From: Microbacterium aurantiacum
GTDB lineage: Bacteria; Actinomycetota; Actinomycetes; Actinomycetales; Microbacteriaceae
Direction: 5' to 3'
DNA: 64,000 nt
Assembly: GCF_021654035.1 (NCBI RefSeq)
Contig: NZ_JAJPDW010000004.1
Span: 172,370 to 236,369 of the forward strand
Shown: positions 36,489 through 45,568 of the stretch, in pieces
Position numbering within the stretch: the first letter of the stretch is position 1
Layout of the letters: each line of letters begins with the position of its first letter
Notes under the pieces: model-generated
What the model was told of the DNA's origin: nothing
Database searches by the model: none
The model's input: only the letters and a program-made list of their open reading frames with translations
Translations under genes and position numbers: made by a program

Positions 36489-37517
36489 TCAGTACTCGAC
36501 TCGGTGCATGTACCGGCGCTCGTCGAGGTTGTGGCCGGTGGCCGCCTCGAAGTGGTCGGCAAGGCGCATGGTGATCGAGGCCATGGGGATGTGCTGAACC
36601 GCCGGCAGCTGCTCCCGCGCGATGCCGGGGAGCTCCAGGGCGGTCGCGTCGAGGACCCGGTACTCCGGGTTGTGCGTGTCGAGGAATCGCTGGGCACGCT
36701 CGGTGTGCGCCCGCGTGGCGTCCGCGCCGGCGAACAGGATGTACGGCTGACCCTCGGTGGCGAGTTCGAACGGCCCGTGGAAGAAGTCGGCCGTCGTGAA
36801 GTGCGTGGACTTCTTCCACTGCATCTCGACGAGGTAGCAGACGGAGAGAAGGTAGGCCAGGCCCGTGAGCGGTCCGGACGCGAGCACGAAGACGTTGTCG
36901 GCATCGCCGTAAGACCGCGCGATCTCGGCGAGCTGGTCGTCGGCCGCGAGCGTTGCGGCCAGGGTCGCCTCGGGGATCGCCTCGAGCGCCGTGCGGGTCG
37001 CGGCGATCCCGTCGGCCGGTGCTCCGTGGGCTTCGCGGAGCGCGAGGGCGAGTTCGCTGAGCAGCACGTACTTCGAGCTCGTCACGGTGCGCGCGCTGCC
37101 GTAGCTCAGCTGGAATGCGGATGCTTCGCCGAGCGGGTTGTCCGTGTCGGTGGCGACACCGACGACGAGGGCTCCGCGCGCTGCGGCGAGCCGCGCCGCC
37201 TCGACGGTCTCCGGCGTGCCTCCGCTGTGCGAGGCGGCGATGACGAGCGAGGTGGGGCCCACGAGGGGAAGCGTGAGCGCCGTGAACTCGCTGGCGTTCA
37301 CGTTGAGCACGGGGAACGGCAGACCGGCGTGCTGCAGGTCGAGCGTGACCGGGACCGAGGAGGCCCAGGAGCCTCCGACGCCGACGAAGAAGACCCGGTC
37401 GACCTGGCGGCGGACCGCTTCGGCGGCGATCTGCTGGGCGGTGCCGCGCTGGGCGACGGCGCCCTGCAGCACCTCGACGAGGTCGGGCTCCACGGGTCGG
37501 AGGGCGGTGGTGGTCAT
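36489..37517 (-). CDS. SIS-domain sugar isomerase/deglycase (FrlB-like)
   Basis: The 342-residue protein carries two SIS (sugar isomerase) units, as in GlmS C-terminal and FrlB proteins: VFFVGVGGSWASSVPVTLDL and LVIAASHSGGTPETVEAARL in the first, and FVLASGPLTGLAYLLSVCYL with FFHGPFELATEG in the second. There is no glutaminase domain. In the Frl pathway this enzyme cleaves 6-phospho-fructosamine to glucose 6-phosphate and the free amine. It is the first gene of the operon; AAGGAG precedes the ATG. Confidence 0.88.
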   Translation of the reverse strand: MTTTALRPVEPDLVEVLQGAVAQRGTAQQIAAEAVRRQVDRVFFVGVGGSWASSVPVTLDLQHAGLPFPVLNVNASEFTALTLPLVGPTSLVIAASHSGGTPETVEAARLAAARGALVVGVATDTDNPLGEASAFQLSYGSARTVTSSKYVLLSELALALREAHGAPADGIAATRTALEAIPEATLAATLAADDQLAEIARSYGDADNVFVLASGPLTGLAYLLSVCYLVEMQWKKSTHFTTADFFHGPFELATEGQPYILFAGADATRAHTERAQRFLDTHNPEYRVLDATALELPGIAREQLPAVQHIPMASITMRLADHFEAATGHNLDERRYMHRVEY

Positions 37518-37539
37518 CTGCGTCGTGCTCCTTAGGTGC

Positions 37540-37551
37540 GGGAACGTTCCC
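37540..37551. promoter_or_regulatory. LacI-type operator, perfect palindrome
   Basis: GGGAACGTTCCC is a perfect 12-bp palindrome with the central CG of LacI/GalR operators. It lies 23 bases upstream of the SIS start, just downstream of a CACAAT -10-like element on the minus strand (37556-37561), a position that fits repression. A second partial site with GCGTTCCC follows at 37565-37572. Confidence 0.7.
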
Positions 37552-37697
37552 CGATTGTGCGACAGCGTTCCCATTCTGGGACCACCGACGCTGGGAGGGC
37601 GTGTATGGCGGTTGCGTGGTGATGGCTTCGTTCTCGGATCGTTGCCGATGCCTGACCGTGGCCGGCCGACGGATGAAGAATGTCGAGCGTGCGGTCA

Positions 37698-37716
37698 GCG
37701 AGAACGTTGCCATCGC
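37698..37716. promoter_or_regulatory. LacI-type operator copy A
   Basis: GCGAGAACGTTGCCATCGC. It differs from copy B at three central bases. The two copies are 76 bases apart, close to seven helical turns, compatible with looping. Role inferred. Confidence 0.6.
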
Positions 37717-37773
37717 ACTTTTGCACGCCACTACGCATGACGTCAAGCACCTTTGGTCAAAAAGTCCGCGTTT

Positions 37774-37792
37774 GCGAGAACGTTACTATCGC
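37774..37792. promoter_or_regulatory. LacI-type operator copy B with VOC promoter
   Basis: GCGAGAACGTTACTATCGC. It shares GAGAACGTT with copy A and with the complement of the lacI operator. TACTAT within it is a plausible -10 element for the VOC gene, so binding would block transcription. Confidence 0.6.
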
Positions 37793-37829
37793 GCGTAGTG
37801 TCAAGCCAGAGTTCAGAGGAAGGCCAACG

Positions 37830-38306
37830 ATGACCATCGACTTCAGCACGACGTGGCACGTGGGGATCGTCGTCGACGATCTCGACCGTGCGATCGAGCG
37901 TTCTCGTAACGACATGGACCTCGCGTGGACGAGCGTGCTCCACCGGGACGTCACGATCACACGCGGAGGACGCGAGGAGACCTCTGCCGTGCGGTGGGCG
38001 GCCTCCTGCGCTCAGGCGCCGCAGTGGGAGATGATCGAAGCCGCCACCGGGATCTGGTCGACCACGGACAACGACGGGCACGCACTGCACCACCTCGCCT
38101 ACTGGAGCGACGATCTGGACGCCGACGCGGCGTCCCTCGAGGCGGCCGGATACACACGCGAGGCGCACGGCACCGACGAAGAGGGCCGCATCCGCTTCGT
38201 GTACCTGATCTCACCCGAAGGGGTGCGCATCGAGCTCGGCGCTGCCTGGTCGAAGCCGGCGTGGGACGAGTGGGTCGCCGGCGGCGGCTATGCCGTGCAG
38301 TTCTAG
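37830..38306 (+). CDS. VOC-family (glyoxalase fold) protein, divergent copy
   Basis: The 158-residue VOC protein has HVGIVVDDLDRAIERSR, HHLAYWSDDLDADAASLEAA and LISPEGVRIELG in the same order as the operon's VOC gene, with which it is paralogous. It is transcribed divergently from the SIS operon and shares the operator region. Ligand His and Glu positions are kept. Together with the operon member it brackets the cluster, suggesting a two-subunit or two-step reaction. AGAGGAAGG precedes the ATG. Confidence 0.85.
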   Translation: MTIDFSTTWHVGIVVDDLDRAIERSRNDMDLAWTSVLHRDVTITRGGREETSAVRWAASCAQAPQWEMIEAATGIWSTTDNDGHALHHLAYWSDDLDADAASLEAAGYTREAHGTDEEGRIRFVYLISPEGVRIELGAAWSKPAWDEWVAGGGYAVQF

Positions 38307-38406
38307 CCTGCACGGTCGGGGCGGGTGCCCTCCGGGCAGCCGCGAACAGCCTTCGGGCATCCGGCCCGACCCATGGACGAAGCACGACTGCCACGCGCTC
38401 CATCCC

Positions 38407-38439
38407 GCCGGAGGCACCGGTGCCTTCGGCGCCTCCGGC
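38407..38439. terminator. Hairpin between convergent VOC and DUF4386 genes
   Basis: GCCGGAGGC pairs with GCCTCCGGC across a 15-base loop. No T run; position supports a terminator. Confidence 0.4.
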
Positions 38440-38453
38440 TCGGGTGGAGCGCC

Positions 38454-39101
38454 CTAGGCGCGGGCTGCCACGGAACGAGCGTCGGTGACGGGGTCACGAC
38501 GACGGAGTCCGCGGACGAGGAGGTACACGGCGAACCAGATCTCGAAGACGAAGATCGGAACCGCCGTCAGACCCGCGATCGGGACGCCCATCTCGATCAC
38601 GCCGAAGAGCTGAAGGCCATGGCCGATCAGGACGATCACTCCCCCGGCCACGGCCAGGAATGCCAGGGCGCGCGGACCGACCCGGGCGTCGAGGAGCAGC
38701 CATCCGAGGATGATCGTGTTGACGCTGATGATCATGCCCTGACCGATCAGGAAGCCGGCGCGGTGCACCTCCACCAACGCGTCGCCGAGCGGCTGCCCGA
38801 AGCTCCCGGTGAGTGCGATGGCGAGCATCGGGAGGGTCGCCGCGCCGATCACCGCCGCCTCCATGAGCCGCAGAGCGCCGAAGCTGGCCGCACGGACGGG
38901 TCCGTACGAGCGGAGAAGGTGCCACAGCAGCACGCCTGTGCCGAGGCAGCCGAGCGCGAGCACGAGCTCGAGCGCCACGCCCAGCCGGATGCCGCCGGCA
39001 TCCCCGTAAGCGATGACGGCGGTCACAGCCGTCACGTGGGTCACCAGATACAGCGCACCGGTGATCCGGGCATGGATCTTCGAGTCGGCGGATTCAAGCG
39101 G
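38454..39101 (-). pseudogene. DUF4386-like membrane protein, 5' end lost
   Basis: The frame encodes several hydrophobic helices from RITGALYLVTHVTAVTAVIA through a C-terminal VYLLVRGLRRRDP. It resembles DUF4386-type integral membrane proteins. The homology runs upstream of the first available start (GTG at 39044) as far as a TGA just before the IS30 remnant. The natural N-terminus is therefore missing and was probably removed by the insertion. A shortened product from 39044 is possible. Confidence 0.75.
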
Positions 39102-39104
39102 TCA

Positions 39105-39801
39105 GCGCAATGGGTGTTGTGAGATGAGGCAGGCGCTGATCTCGGGAGGCATTCGTTGCAGGGCAAGCATGGTCATCTCAGTCGCGAGCAGAAGCAGCTC
39201 GCGCTCCGTCTCCACTCGAAGGGGTGGCGGCTCATCGATATCGCCCGCGAGGTCGGCTGCACGACCCCGATGGTCGGCCGCATGGCGCGGGAAGGGCGTC
39301 ACCTCGACGGGAAACCGTTCGGCTGGGAGCCACGCGAGGGGCATCTGACGATCCTCGACCGTGAGGAGATCCTGGTTGGTCTCGCGCGCGGTGACACATT
39401 GACCGCGATCGCGCTCACCCTGGGGCGGGCGGTGTCGACGGTCAACTGCGAGGTCAAGCGCGGCGGCGGGCGGGAGGAGTACTCGGCGTGGCGGGCGCAT
39501 GAGGACGCACGAGAGCAGGCCCGCCACCCGAAGCCCTTCAAGCTTGCGGTGGACGGCTGCTCGAGGTTGTCACGACGCAGCTAGAGCAACTGTGGTCGCC
39601 GCAGGAAATCGCCGCCCGCCTACGGTTGGAGCATCCCGATGACCCGGAGATGCACGTGAGCCACGAGACGATCTACCAGTCCCTGTTCGTGCAGGGACGC
39701 GGGCAGTTGCGCCGCGAGCTCGCCCGCTGCCTGCGGTCGGGGCGTGCGGCCCGGAAGTCGCGGACCTCGACGGATCGACGAGGCCGGCTGCCAGGGATGG
39801 T
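39105..39801 (+). mobile_element. IS30-family transposase remnant with frameshift
   Basis: From the ATG at 39156 the frame encodes an IS30 helix-turn-helix (GHLSREQKQLALRLHSKGW, then IDIAREVGCTTPMVG). It shifts frame near 39550, after KPFKLA, and continues as LLEVVTTQLEQLWSPQEIAA and HVSHETIYQSLF. It stops after RTSTDRRGRLPGMV. The DDE catalytic half is missing. The right end joins a TetR gene piece at about 39801; the left end joins the DUF4386 gene. Confidence 0.88.
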
Positions 39802-40356
39802 GCCAACCGCGAGGAGCTGATCGACCAGATGGTGGATCGGCTCGCCGCCTGCATCGCCGACCCATCGGCCGCTGCCGAGGAGGACTGGAGGGCCGCGCTC
39901 CGACGGCGCATCCTCTCGGCGCGCTCCCTCATGAGACGGCATGCGTGGTCCCCCGAGGCGATTGAAACGCGGGCCACAGCCGGACCCGCCGTCCTCGCGC
40001 ACATGGACGCCCTGATGGCCATCCTTTTCCGGGGCGGCCTGTCGGCGGACCTGGTCCACCATGCCATGCACGCCCTCAGCATCCGCATGTGGGGGCTCAC
40101 CCGCGATGTCCTTCCCACGCCGGAACTCCCCGAGGACGCCGATCAGCGCGCTGAGGCGATGGGAGTGTACGCGCAGCAGTATCCGGCGATCGTGCGCATG
40201 GCGACGTCGGCACCCCGCGCGGGCGACGAGTGCGACGCGGATGCGGAGTTCCGTTTCGCCCTCGACATCCTCCTCGACGGGGTCGAACGCCTCCGGCAGT
40301 CCGGATGGGCGTCGACGTCTCCCCCGGCGGACGAAGCCCGGTCCTCGCTCACCTGA
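39802..40356 (+). pseudogene. TetR-family regulator lacking its DNA-binding domain
   Basis: The frame gives ANREELIDQMVDRLAACIAD and a ligand-binding domain ending in FALDILLDGVERLRQSG. This is the C-terminal TetR_C domain, normally preceded by a helix-turn-helix ending in VANREEL. That domain has been replaced by the IS30 piece, so the protein cannot bind its operator. The natural partner was probably the DUF4386 gene on the other side of the insertion (inference). Confidence 0.85.
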
Positions 40357-40451
40357 TCCTCCGGGCGGCACGTGCGCTCACCGAACGCGCCGGATCGGAT
40401 CCGAGTGCGACGGCGGATTCCCGCCAGACGCGAGATTCCGGTGCGGCCAGC

Positions 40452-41429
40452 ATGAGACCTATGGACAGCGGAGATCCCACGAGCCCCGGAACGCGACGTG
40501 AGGTCCGGACGGCGGTCCAGTACGCGCTCTGGCCGCGGCGTGGGATCGAGCTTCTTCTTCGTCAGCGTCGGGCTCGAGGGCCTGTCCCCCGCCCAGATCG
40601 TGCTGGCGCGTCTGACCGCCGGGGCGATCGCGCTGGTGATCGTGTGTCTCGTGATCCGGCAGCGGCTCCCCCGGGATCCGATCGCGTGGCTGCATCTCCT
40701 CGTCGTGGCGGTGCTTCTGTGCGTTGCGCCTTTCCTCCTGTTCGCCTGGGCTCAGCAGCACGTGCCTTCGAGCATCGCAAGCATCTTCAATGCGACGACG
40801 CCGTTGATGACGATGCTCGTCGCGCTCGTCGCGCTTCCCTCGGAACGGCCCGATGCGACTCGGGTCATGGGCCTCGCGGCCGGGTTCGTCGGCGTGCTCT
40901 TCGTCCTGGCGCCCTGGGACGGTCCGTCCGGAGGCGTCGCTCCACCCGGGCAACTCGCCTGCCTCGGCGCGACCGCCAGTTACGGGATCGCGTTCGTCTA
41001 CCTCCGGCGCTTCGTCTCGCCACGGGGATACCCGGCCGTCGCCGTCGCGACCGTGCAGGTCGGGCTCGCAGCGACCGTGATGCTGATCCTGACGCCGTTC
41101 ACCGCGCGCGGGCCCTTCACGCTCTCGCCCGGCATCGTGCTCTCCTGCTCGCGCTGGGCGTCGTGGGAACCGGGCTGGCGTACGTGTGGAACGCGAACAT
41201 CGTCCGGGACTGGGGCGCGACCTCCGCCTCGACAGTGACCTACGTCACACCGGTCGTCGGCATCCTCCTCGGCACGGTGGTGCTGGGCGAGCGGCTCACC
41301 TGGTCTCAGCCGCTCGGCGCCGCCGTCGTGCTCGTCGGGATTCTCCTGAGTCAGGGGAAGCTGCCGCTCTTCCCCCGCCGGCTCCGCCCCGAGCGGAGGG
41401 CGTCACCGGATCACGTCGCGCCCCGATGA
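40452..41429 (+). pseudogene. EamA-family (DMT) transporter with frameshifts
   Basis: Ten-helix drug/metabolite transporter of about 310 residues spread over two frames. It starts with MDSGDPTSPGTRREVRTAVQ. The frame changes near 40530 to give GVGSSFFFVSVGLEGLSPAQ and two EamA repeats. It changes back near 41140 to LLLALGVVGTGLAYVWNANI and ends at HVAPR. Restoring one C and one G at the first break, and one C at the second, would rebuild one continuous protein. All three are single-base losses. Confidence 0.85.
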
Positions 41430-41490
41430 CGCGTCGAAGCCGGCTGGCGCTGGGCGGAGTGCACGCGAGCTACCTCCGCCCCAACCCCTG

Positions 41491-42289
41491 TCAGTCGGCT
41501 GCTCGCACGGCGCGATCCGCGACCGCTCCGAGATAGGTCGCGACCTGGGATCCCGTGTAGGGCGAGGTCGCGACGACGGCGTCCACGTCATAGACACTGC
41601 GCAGCAGCTCGGGAGTGAGCACATCGGCCGGCGCACCCGACGCCCGGACGTGTCCACCATGGAGCACCACGATCCGGTCGCAGAATCGCGCGGCGAGATT
41701 GAGGTCGTGCAGCGCCGTGATCACCGTCATGTCCAGCGAGGCGACGAGCGCGAGCACGTCTAGCTGGTACCGGATGTCGAGATGGTTCGTCGGTTCGTCG
41801 AGCACGAGCACCTCCGGGTTCTGCGCCAGCGCACGCGCGAGCTGCGCTCGCTGCTGCTCACCCCCGGACAGACTGCGCCACGTCCGCGATCGATAGGGTG
41901 ACATTCCCGTCAGGGAGAGGGCGCGTTCGATCGCAGCGCGGTGCTCTCGGTCCAGGGCCGCGAACGTTCCACGGTGCGGGGTGCGTCCCAATGCCGCCGT
42001 CTCCTGCACCGTGATGTCGCCGTGCACTTCCGGGGACTGCTCGACGATCGCGAGGCGTCGGGCGACAATTCGGCGTCGCATGCCTCGAAGATCTCGGCCG
42101 CTGAGGGTGACCGCCCCGGTCTCGGGCCGGCGCAGGCCTGCGAGGATGCGCAGCAGCGAGGTCTTTCCGGCGCCGTTGGGCCCGAGGATGCCCAGGACCT
42201 GGCCCGCGTGAGCCTCCACCGTGACACCGTCGAGGATCGCGCGGCCCCCCCGCGGACCACACGATGTCACGGGCTGTCAGCATCGTCAT
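41491..42289 (-). pseudogene. Iron-siderophore ABC transporter ATPase with frameshift in a C7 run
   Basis: The ATPase is of the FecE/FepC type: GPNGAGKTSLLRILAGL, LSGGEQQRAQLARALAQ and VLVLDEPTNHLDIRY. The natural N-terminus MTMLTARDIVWSAGG lies in another frame and joins at a run of seven C (42245-42251, G on the coding strand); six would restore the frame. The rest, about 255 codons, is intact. It could be an inactivated gene, a sequencing error, or a switchable tract; I cannot tell which. Start overlaps the upstream permease stop (ATGA). Confidence 0.85.
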
Positions 42290-42464
42290 CCTCTAGCCGC
42301 CCGGCGCAGCACGAGCGCGAAGACCGGTGCACCGAGCAAAGCGGTGATGACGCCGACCGGCACTTCGTGCGGAGCGAATGCCGAGCGTGCGAACGTGTCG
42401 ACCCAGATGAGGAAGATCGCTCCCCCAGCGCCGACAGCGGCAACAGCATCCTGTGCGTGGGACC
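42286..42464 (-). pseudogene. FecCD-type permease, C-terminal fragment
   Basis: Reading the minus strand: GPTHRMLLPLSALG in one frame, then GAIFLIWVDTFARSAFAPHE in the next, ending VLRRAARG. This is the tail of a FecCD siderophore permease. A run of five C (42422-42426) is where the frame breaks; six would restore it. The gene is cut at about 42464 by the integrase fragment. No binding-protein gene remains. Confidence 0.8.
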
Positions 42465-43306
42465 GGCGCGATCACCGCTGGGATGACCGACCGCACTATC
42501 GACGGCTGGGAGGCCGAGCACTCCGCCTCGACCATCAAGAACTCCATCGCACCCCTGGTCCGGGTCCTGGACGAGGCCGTCCGTGACGACATCATCTCGA
42601 TCAATCCGGCCAAGCACCGCGCCCGCCGCAACCTCGGCAAGCACATCGCCCACACCACCGGGGCGCTCCGCCAGTACGCCCTGCCGGACCTTTCGACACT
42701 GCAGAAGCTCGCCACCGCGTGCGGGAAGGTGCACCAGTCGTATTCCGATCACGTCATGCTCGCCGCCCTCCTCGCCGCCCGTGGCTCCGAGGTCGCAGGG
42801 CTCGTGCCGGGGACGTGGACTGGGGGAACCGCATCGTGTGGATCAGGCGCCAGCACTACCCCGGCAAAGGCGGCCTCGTCACCAAGCAGACCAAAGGCCG
42901 AAGAGACCGCCCCGTCCCGATGCTCTACGCGCTCGAACCCAGCCTCGAACGTCTCACTGACGGCAAGGAGCCCGACGATCCGCTCCTGCGCGGGCCACGC
43001 GGCGGGGTCCTCACCACCGCGACCGTCCGGGACGCGACGCACTGGGACGACCTCGTGGCAAAGCTCGGGTTCGACAACCTCACCCGGCACGGGCTCCGGC
43101 ACACCGGAGCGACCTGGATGGCCGACGCCGGCATCGCCCTGCACGTGCTCCAAGAGATACTCGGGCACCAGTCGATCGAGACCACCAAGGGCTACCTGCA
43201 CCCCGACCACCGACACCTCGCCGAAGCAGCCCGACAGGCCAACCAGTTCCTGTCCGCAGCCCCCACCAGAAGGGACACCACCCGCCGCGACGGACCCCGC
43301 CTGTGA
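42465..43306 (+). pseudogene. Tyrosine recombinase (phage-type integrase), truncated and frameshifted
   Basis: The N-terminal part is lost at the junction with the permease. The core-binding segment ITAGMTDRTIDGWEAEHSAS is in one frame, up to AARGSEVAGLVPG. Then the frame shifts (GGGG at 42809-42812; five G would restore it) to DVDWGNRIVWIRRQHYPGKG and a catalytic half with LTRHGLRHTGATW, LGHQSIETTKGYLHPD. The His/Arg/His/Tyr residues are readable but the gene is broken. Its position beside the 3' end of a tRNA fits a former integrated element. Confidence 0.88.
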
Positions 43307-43390
43307 TCGCCTCCCGAGCCCCGCTCAGACCCTCCCAGAATGGGCCGGAGCATCGCCCTGCGCGGATTCTGGTCCACTCCACGGGCCCCT

Positions 43391-43438
43391 ATTGGTCCAC
43401 TTCGTGGCCGACGACACCCAACAGGATTGGTCCACTTC
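43391..43438. repeat. Direct repeats ATTGGTCCACTTC
   Basis: The 13-mer occurs at 43391-43403 and 43426-43438, and a partial copy (TTCTGGTCCACTCC) at 43367-43380. Spacing between the exact copies is 35 bases. Such tandem terminal repeats are seen at IS ends, but no transposase is next to them. Confidence 0.7.
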
Positions 43439-43502
43439 AGCGGCGGACGGATCGAGCAGATCGAGGGAGTGGACCAGCCAGTGACCACCCTCAGAAACGA
43501 CG

Positions 43503-43539
43503 AAGCCCTGGTGAAAGTTGCCTCTCACCAGGGCTTTTT
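43503..43539 (+). terminator. Rho-independent terminator
   Basis: AAGCCCTGGTGA at 43503-43514 pairs perfectly with 43525-43536, and a T run follows on the plus strand (43535-43539). It lies between the integrase remnant and the tRNA gene. Confidence 0.85.
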
Positions 43540-43540
43540 G

Positions 43541-43614
<74 letters not shown>

Positions 43615-43728
43615 GAAGCCGCGCGTGCGCGGACAACTCCCCTATCCTAGCCGGTCGGAACGGCATCCGCGAACGCGTGCGACCGCCGGGCATGGCGGGG
43701 GGCGGATGCCGCGAATAGGGTCGCGCGC

Positions 43729-44316
43729 ATGAGCCGGGTCTCCGTGGAAGCCGCCAGCGCCGATCGCTTCGCCGACGTCCAGCACGCCCTCGCGGGTGGC
43801 GGCGATGGGGCGAGTTGCCAGTGCCAGTGGTGGACACTCACCAACGCGCAGTTCTCTGCCGCCACGGCCGAGGAGCGGCGCCGGATGCTGCGCGACGAGA
43901 TCGATGCAGGCTCGCCGCCCGGGCTGATCGCCTACGTTGAGGACGTCGCCGCGGGATGGGTGCGAGTCGGACCGCGCATGCGTCAACCTCGACTCGAGCG
44001 TACGCGCGCGTTCGCATCCGTGTCCGGGCAGCCGTGGGACGACGCATCCATCTGGGCCGTCACCTGCTTCGCGATACGCAAAGAGCACCGTGGCGCAGGG
44101 CTCAACGCCGTACTGCTCGACGCCGCCATCCGCCTCGCGCGGGACGGCGGGGCGCGGATCCTCGAGGCGTATCCGATCGACCCCGAGGCCGACCGTCGCC
44201 ATACCGCGAACTCGCTGTTCCACGGGGTCCTGTCCACGTTCCTCGCTGCAGGCTTCCGGGAGGTCGGGCGCTCGCGCCCGGATCGCGTCGTGGTGGCACT
44301 CGATCTCGACGGGTGA
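43729..44316 (+). CDS. GNAT-family acetyltransferase
   Basis: The 195-residue protein has the acetyl-CoA loop ending in WAVTCFAIRKEHRGAGLNAVL, with the RGAGL pyrophosphate-binding motif. It also has an early SCQCQWWTLTN cysteine pair typical of a GNAT branch annotated only as N-acetyltransferase. The gene is intact although neighbours are broken. The substrate is unknown. Confidence 0.88.
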   Translation: MSRVSVEAASADRFADVQHALAGGGDGASCQCQWWTLTNAQFSAATAEERRRMLRDEIDAGSPPGLIAYVEDVAAGWVRVGPRMRQPRLERTRAFASVSGQPWDDASIWAVTCFAIRKEHRGAGLNAVLLDAAIRLARDGGARILEAYPIDPEADRRHTANSLFHGVLSTFLAAGFREVGRSRPDRVVVALDLDG

Positions 44317-44359
44317 CGCGTCCGGACCGGGACGCCCCGCTGTTTGACATCATGGACCG

Positions 44360-44725
44360 ATGACCACCACCGCCCGCGTCGACGCCTGGCTGTGGGCTGT
44401 CCGGGTGTACAAGACCCGATCCGCGGCGACCACCGCGTGCCGCGCCGGTCATGTGCGCGTGAACGGCGAGAAGGCGAAGGCTGCTCAGACCGTCAAGCCC
44501 GGCGACGAGGTGCGCGTCCGGATCTCGGGGTTCGACCGGATGCTCGTCGTCCGCCAGACGATCGTGAAGCGTGTCGGCGCGAACGTCGCGGCGGAGGCGG
44601 TGGAGGACCGCACGCCACCACCGCCACCCCGGGAACTCACCGCATTCGTGCCGGTGCGCGATCGTGGCGCCGGACGCCCCACGAAGCGGGAACGCCGCGA
44701 CATCGAGAAGCTCCGCGGACGCTGA
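44360..44725 (+). CDS. S4-domain RNA-binding protein (HslR-like)
   Basis: The 121-residue protein has an S4 domain at residues 6-65: RVDAWLWAVRVYKTRSAATTA, CRAGHVRVNGEKAKAAQTVK and GDEVRVRISG. Such proteins resemble Hsp15 (HslR), which binds free 50S subunits with nascent chains. The C-terminal tail is basic. The reading frame is intact and standard for the family. Confidence 0.9.
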   Translation: MTTTARVDAWLWAVRVYKTRSAATTACRAGHVRVNGEKAKAAQTVKPGDEVRVRISGFDRMLVVRQTIVKRVGANVAAEAVEDRTPPPPPRELTAFVPVRDRGAGRPTKRERRDIEKLRGR

Positions 44726-44743
44726 CCCGGCCGGAGGGGCGAG

Positions 44744-45537
44744 TCACTCTGCCGCGAGGAACGGCCCGAGGACGGCGATCCACTCGTCGAACGCATCCAG
44801 GTGAGCGTCGTGGGACGCACGGACGAGATCCCTCCGCGCCACGCGTCGTCCTCGAGCGACGAAGTCGGCCTTCTGCTCCTCGGTGAACATGCCGCCGTCC
44901 GCGTAGACCACAAGGGTGGGGGCACTGACACTTTCCCACTCACTCCGGTTCGGCGCGCTCATACCCCGAGTGTCCGAACCATCACATCCGCGTGGAACCG
45001 CGGATGCAATCCGTCGCTCCGCTGCTCGAGATCGGCGATCCACGCCCGGGCGAGCGCGCCGTCGCCTAGAAGCTCTCGTGCGTCGGCGCGATCAGCGAAG
45101 GGAACCGGCCACGACCGGAAGAAGGACCCGATCGCGGCACGGTCGTCGGCAGACCCTCCGCCGGCGTCGCCCTCGAGCATCACCAGCCGCCGGACCAGGT
45201 CAGGTCGGTGCGCCGCCACGAGCATCGCGGTGTGCGCCCCCATCGACTGGCCGACGAGGTCGACCGGCTCGTGCTCCTCCGCTTCGATCACCCGTACGAC
45301 ATCGTCGACGAACGCGAGCCGCGACACATCGGCGGGCGTCCGCGTGCTGGCGCCGTGACCGCGCTGATCCACGAGGATCATCCGCCTCGGCGCCAGGGCA
45401 GTAGCGGTCGGGACGAATTCGTTGCTGCTCCCGGCAAGCCCGTGCAGGATGACGATCGCCGGCTCCGCGCCGGCGAACACCGTGTACGCGATCGTCGCGC
45501 CGTCGAAGGCCGTGACCTCACGATGCTCTGCCGCCAT
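44744..45537 (-). pseudogene. Alpha/beta hydrolase with frameshift
   Basis: The first frame encodes VILHGLAGSSNEFVP, VDQRGHGAST, and the nucleophile elbow VGQSMGAH, through VMVRTLG, then a stop at 44959-44961. The next frame continues as SAPNRSEWESVSAPTLVVYA and includes the catalytic His motif ASHDAHLDAFDEW. Together they form a typical hydrolase of about 263 residues. A C4 run on the plus strand (44964-44967) with one more C would restore a single frame. The truncated first part lacks the catalytic His. Confidence 0.82.
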
Positions 45538-45568
45538 CGAGCCACCGCACATCGGAGGGCGCCGTGGG

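Larger units (their letters stand above)
37518..37829. other. Divergent regulatory region between SIS and VOC genes
   Basis: This 312-base region carries no convincing gene. It holds a perfect 12-bp palindrome near the SIS start and two 19-base near-copies of one motif nearer the VOC gene, all centred on AACGTT. The SIS start has AAGGAG and the VOC start AGAGGAAGG. Confidence 0.75.

Noticed and set aside
42245..42251. C7 tract read as a phase-variable switch
   Set aside because: Neighbouring genes show the same kind of single-base change in short runs, so decay or sequencing error is more likely; no evidence of variable length is available here.
43320..43500. A possible small gene in the sequence between integrase and tRNA
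   Set aside because: Open frames are shadows without ribosome site; the stretch is repeats and a terminator.
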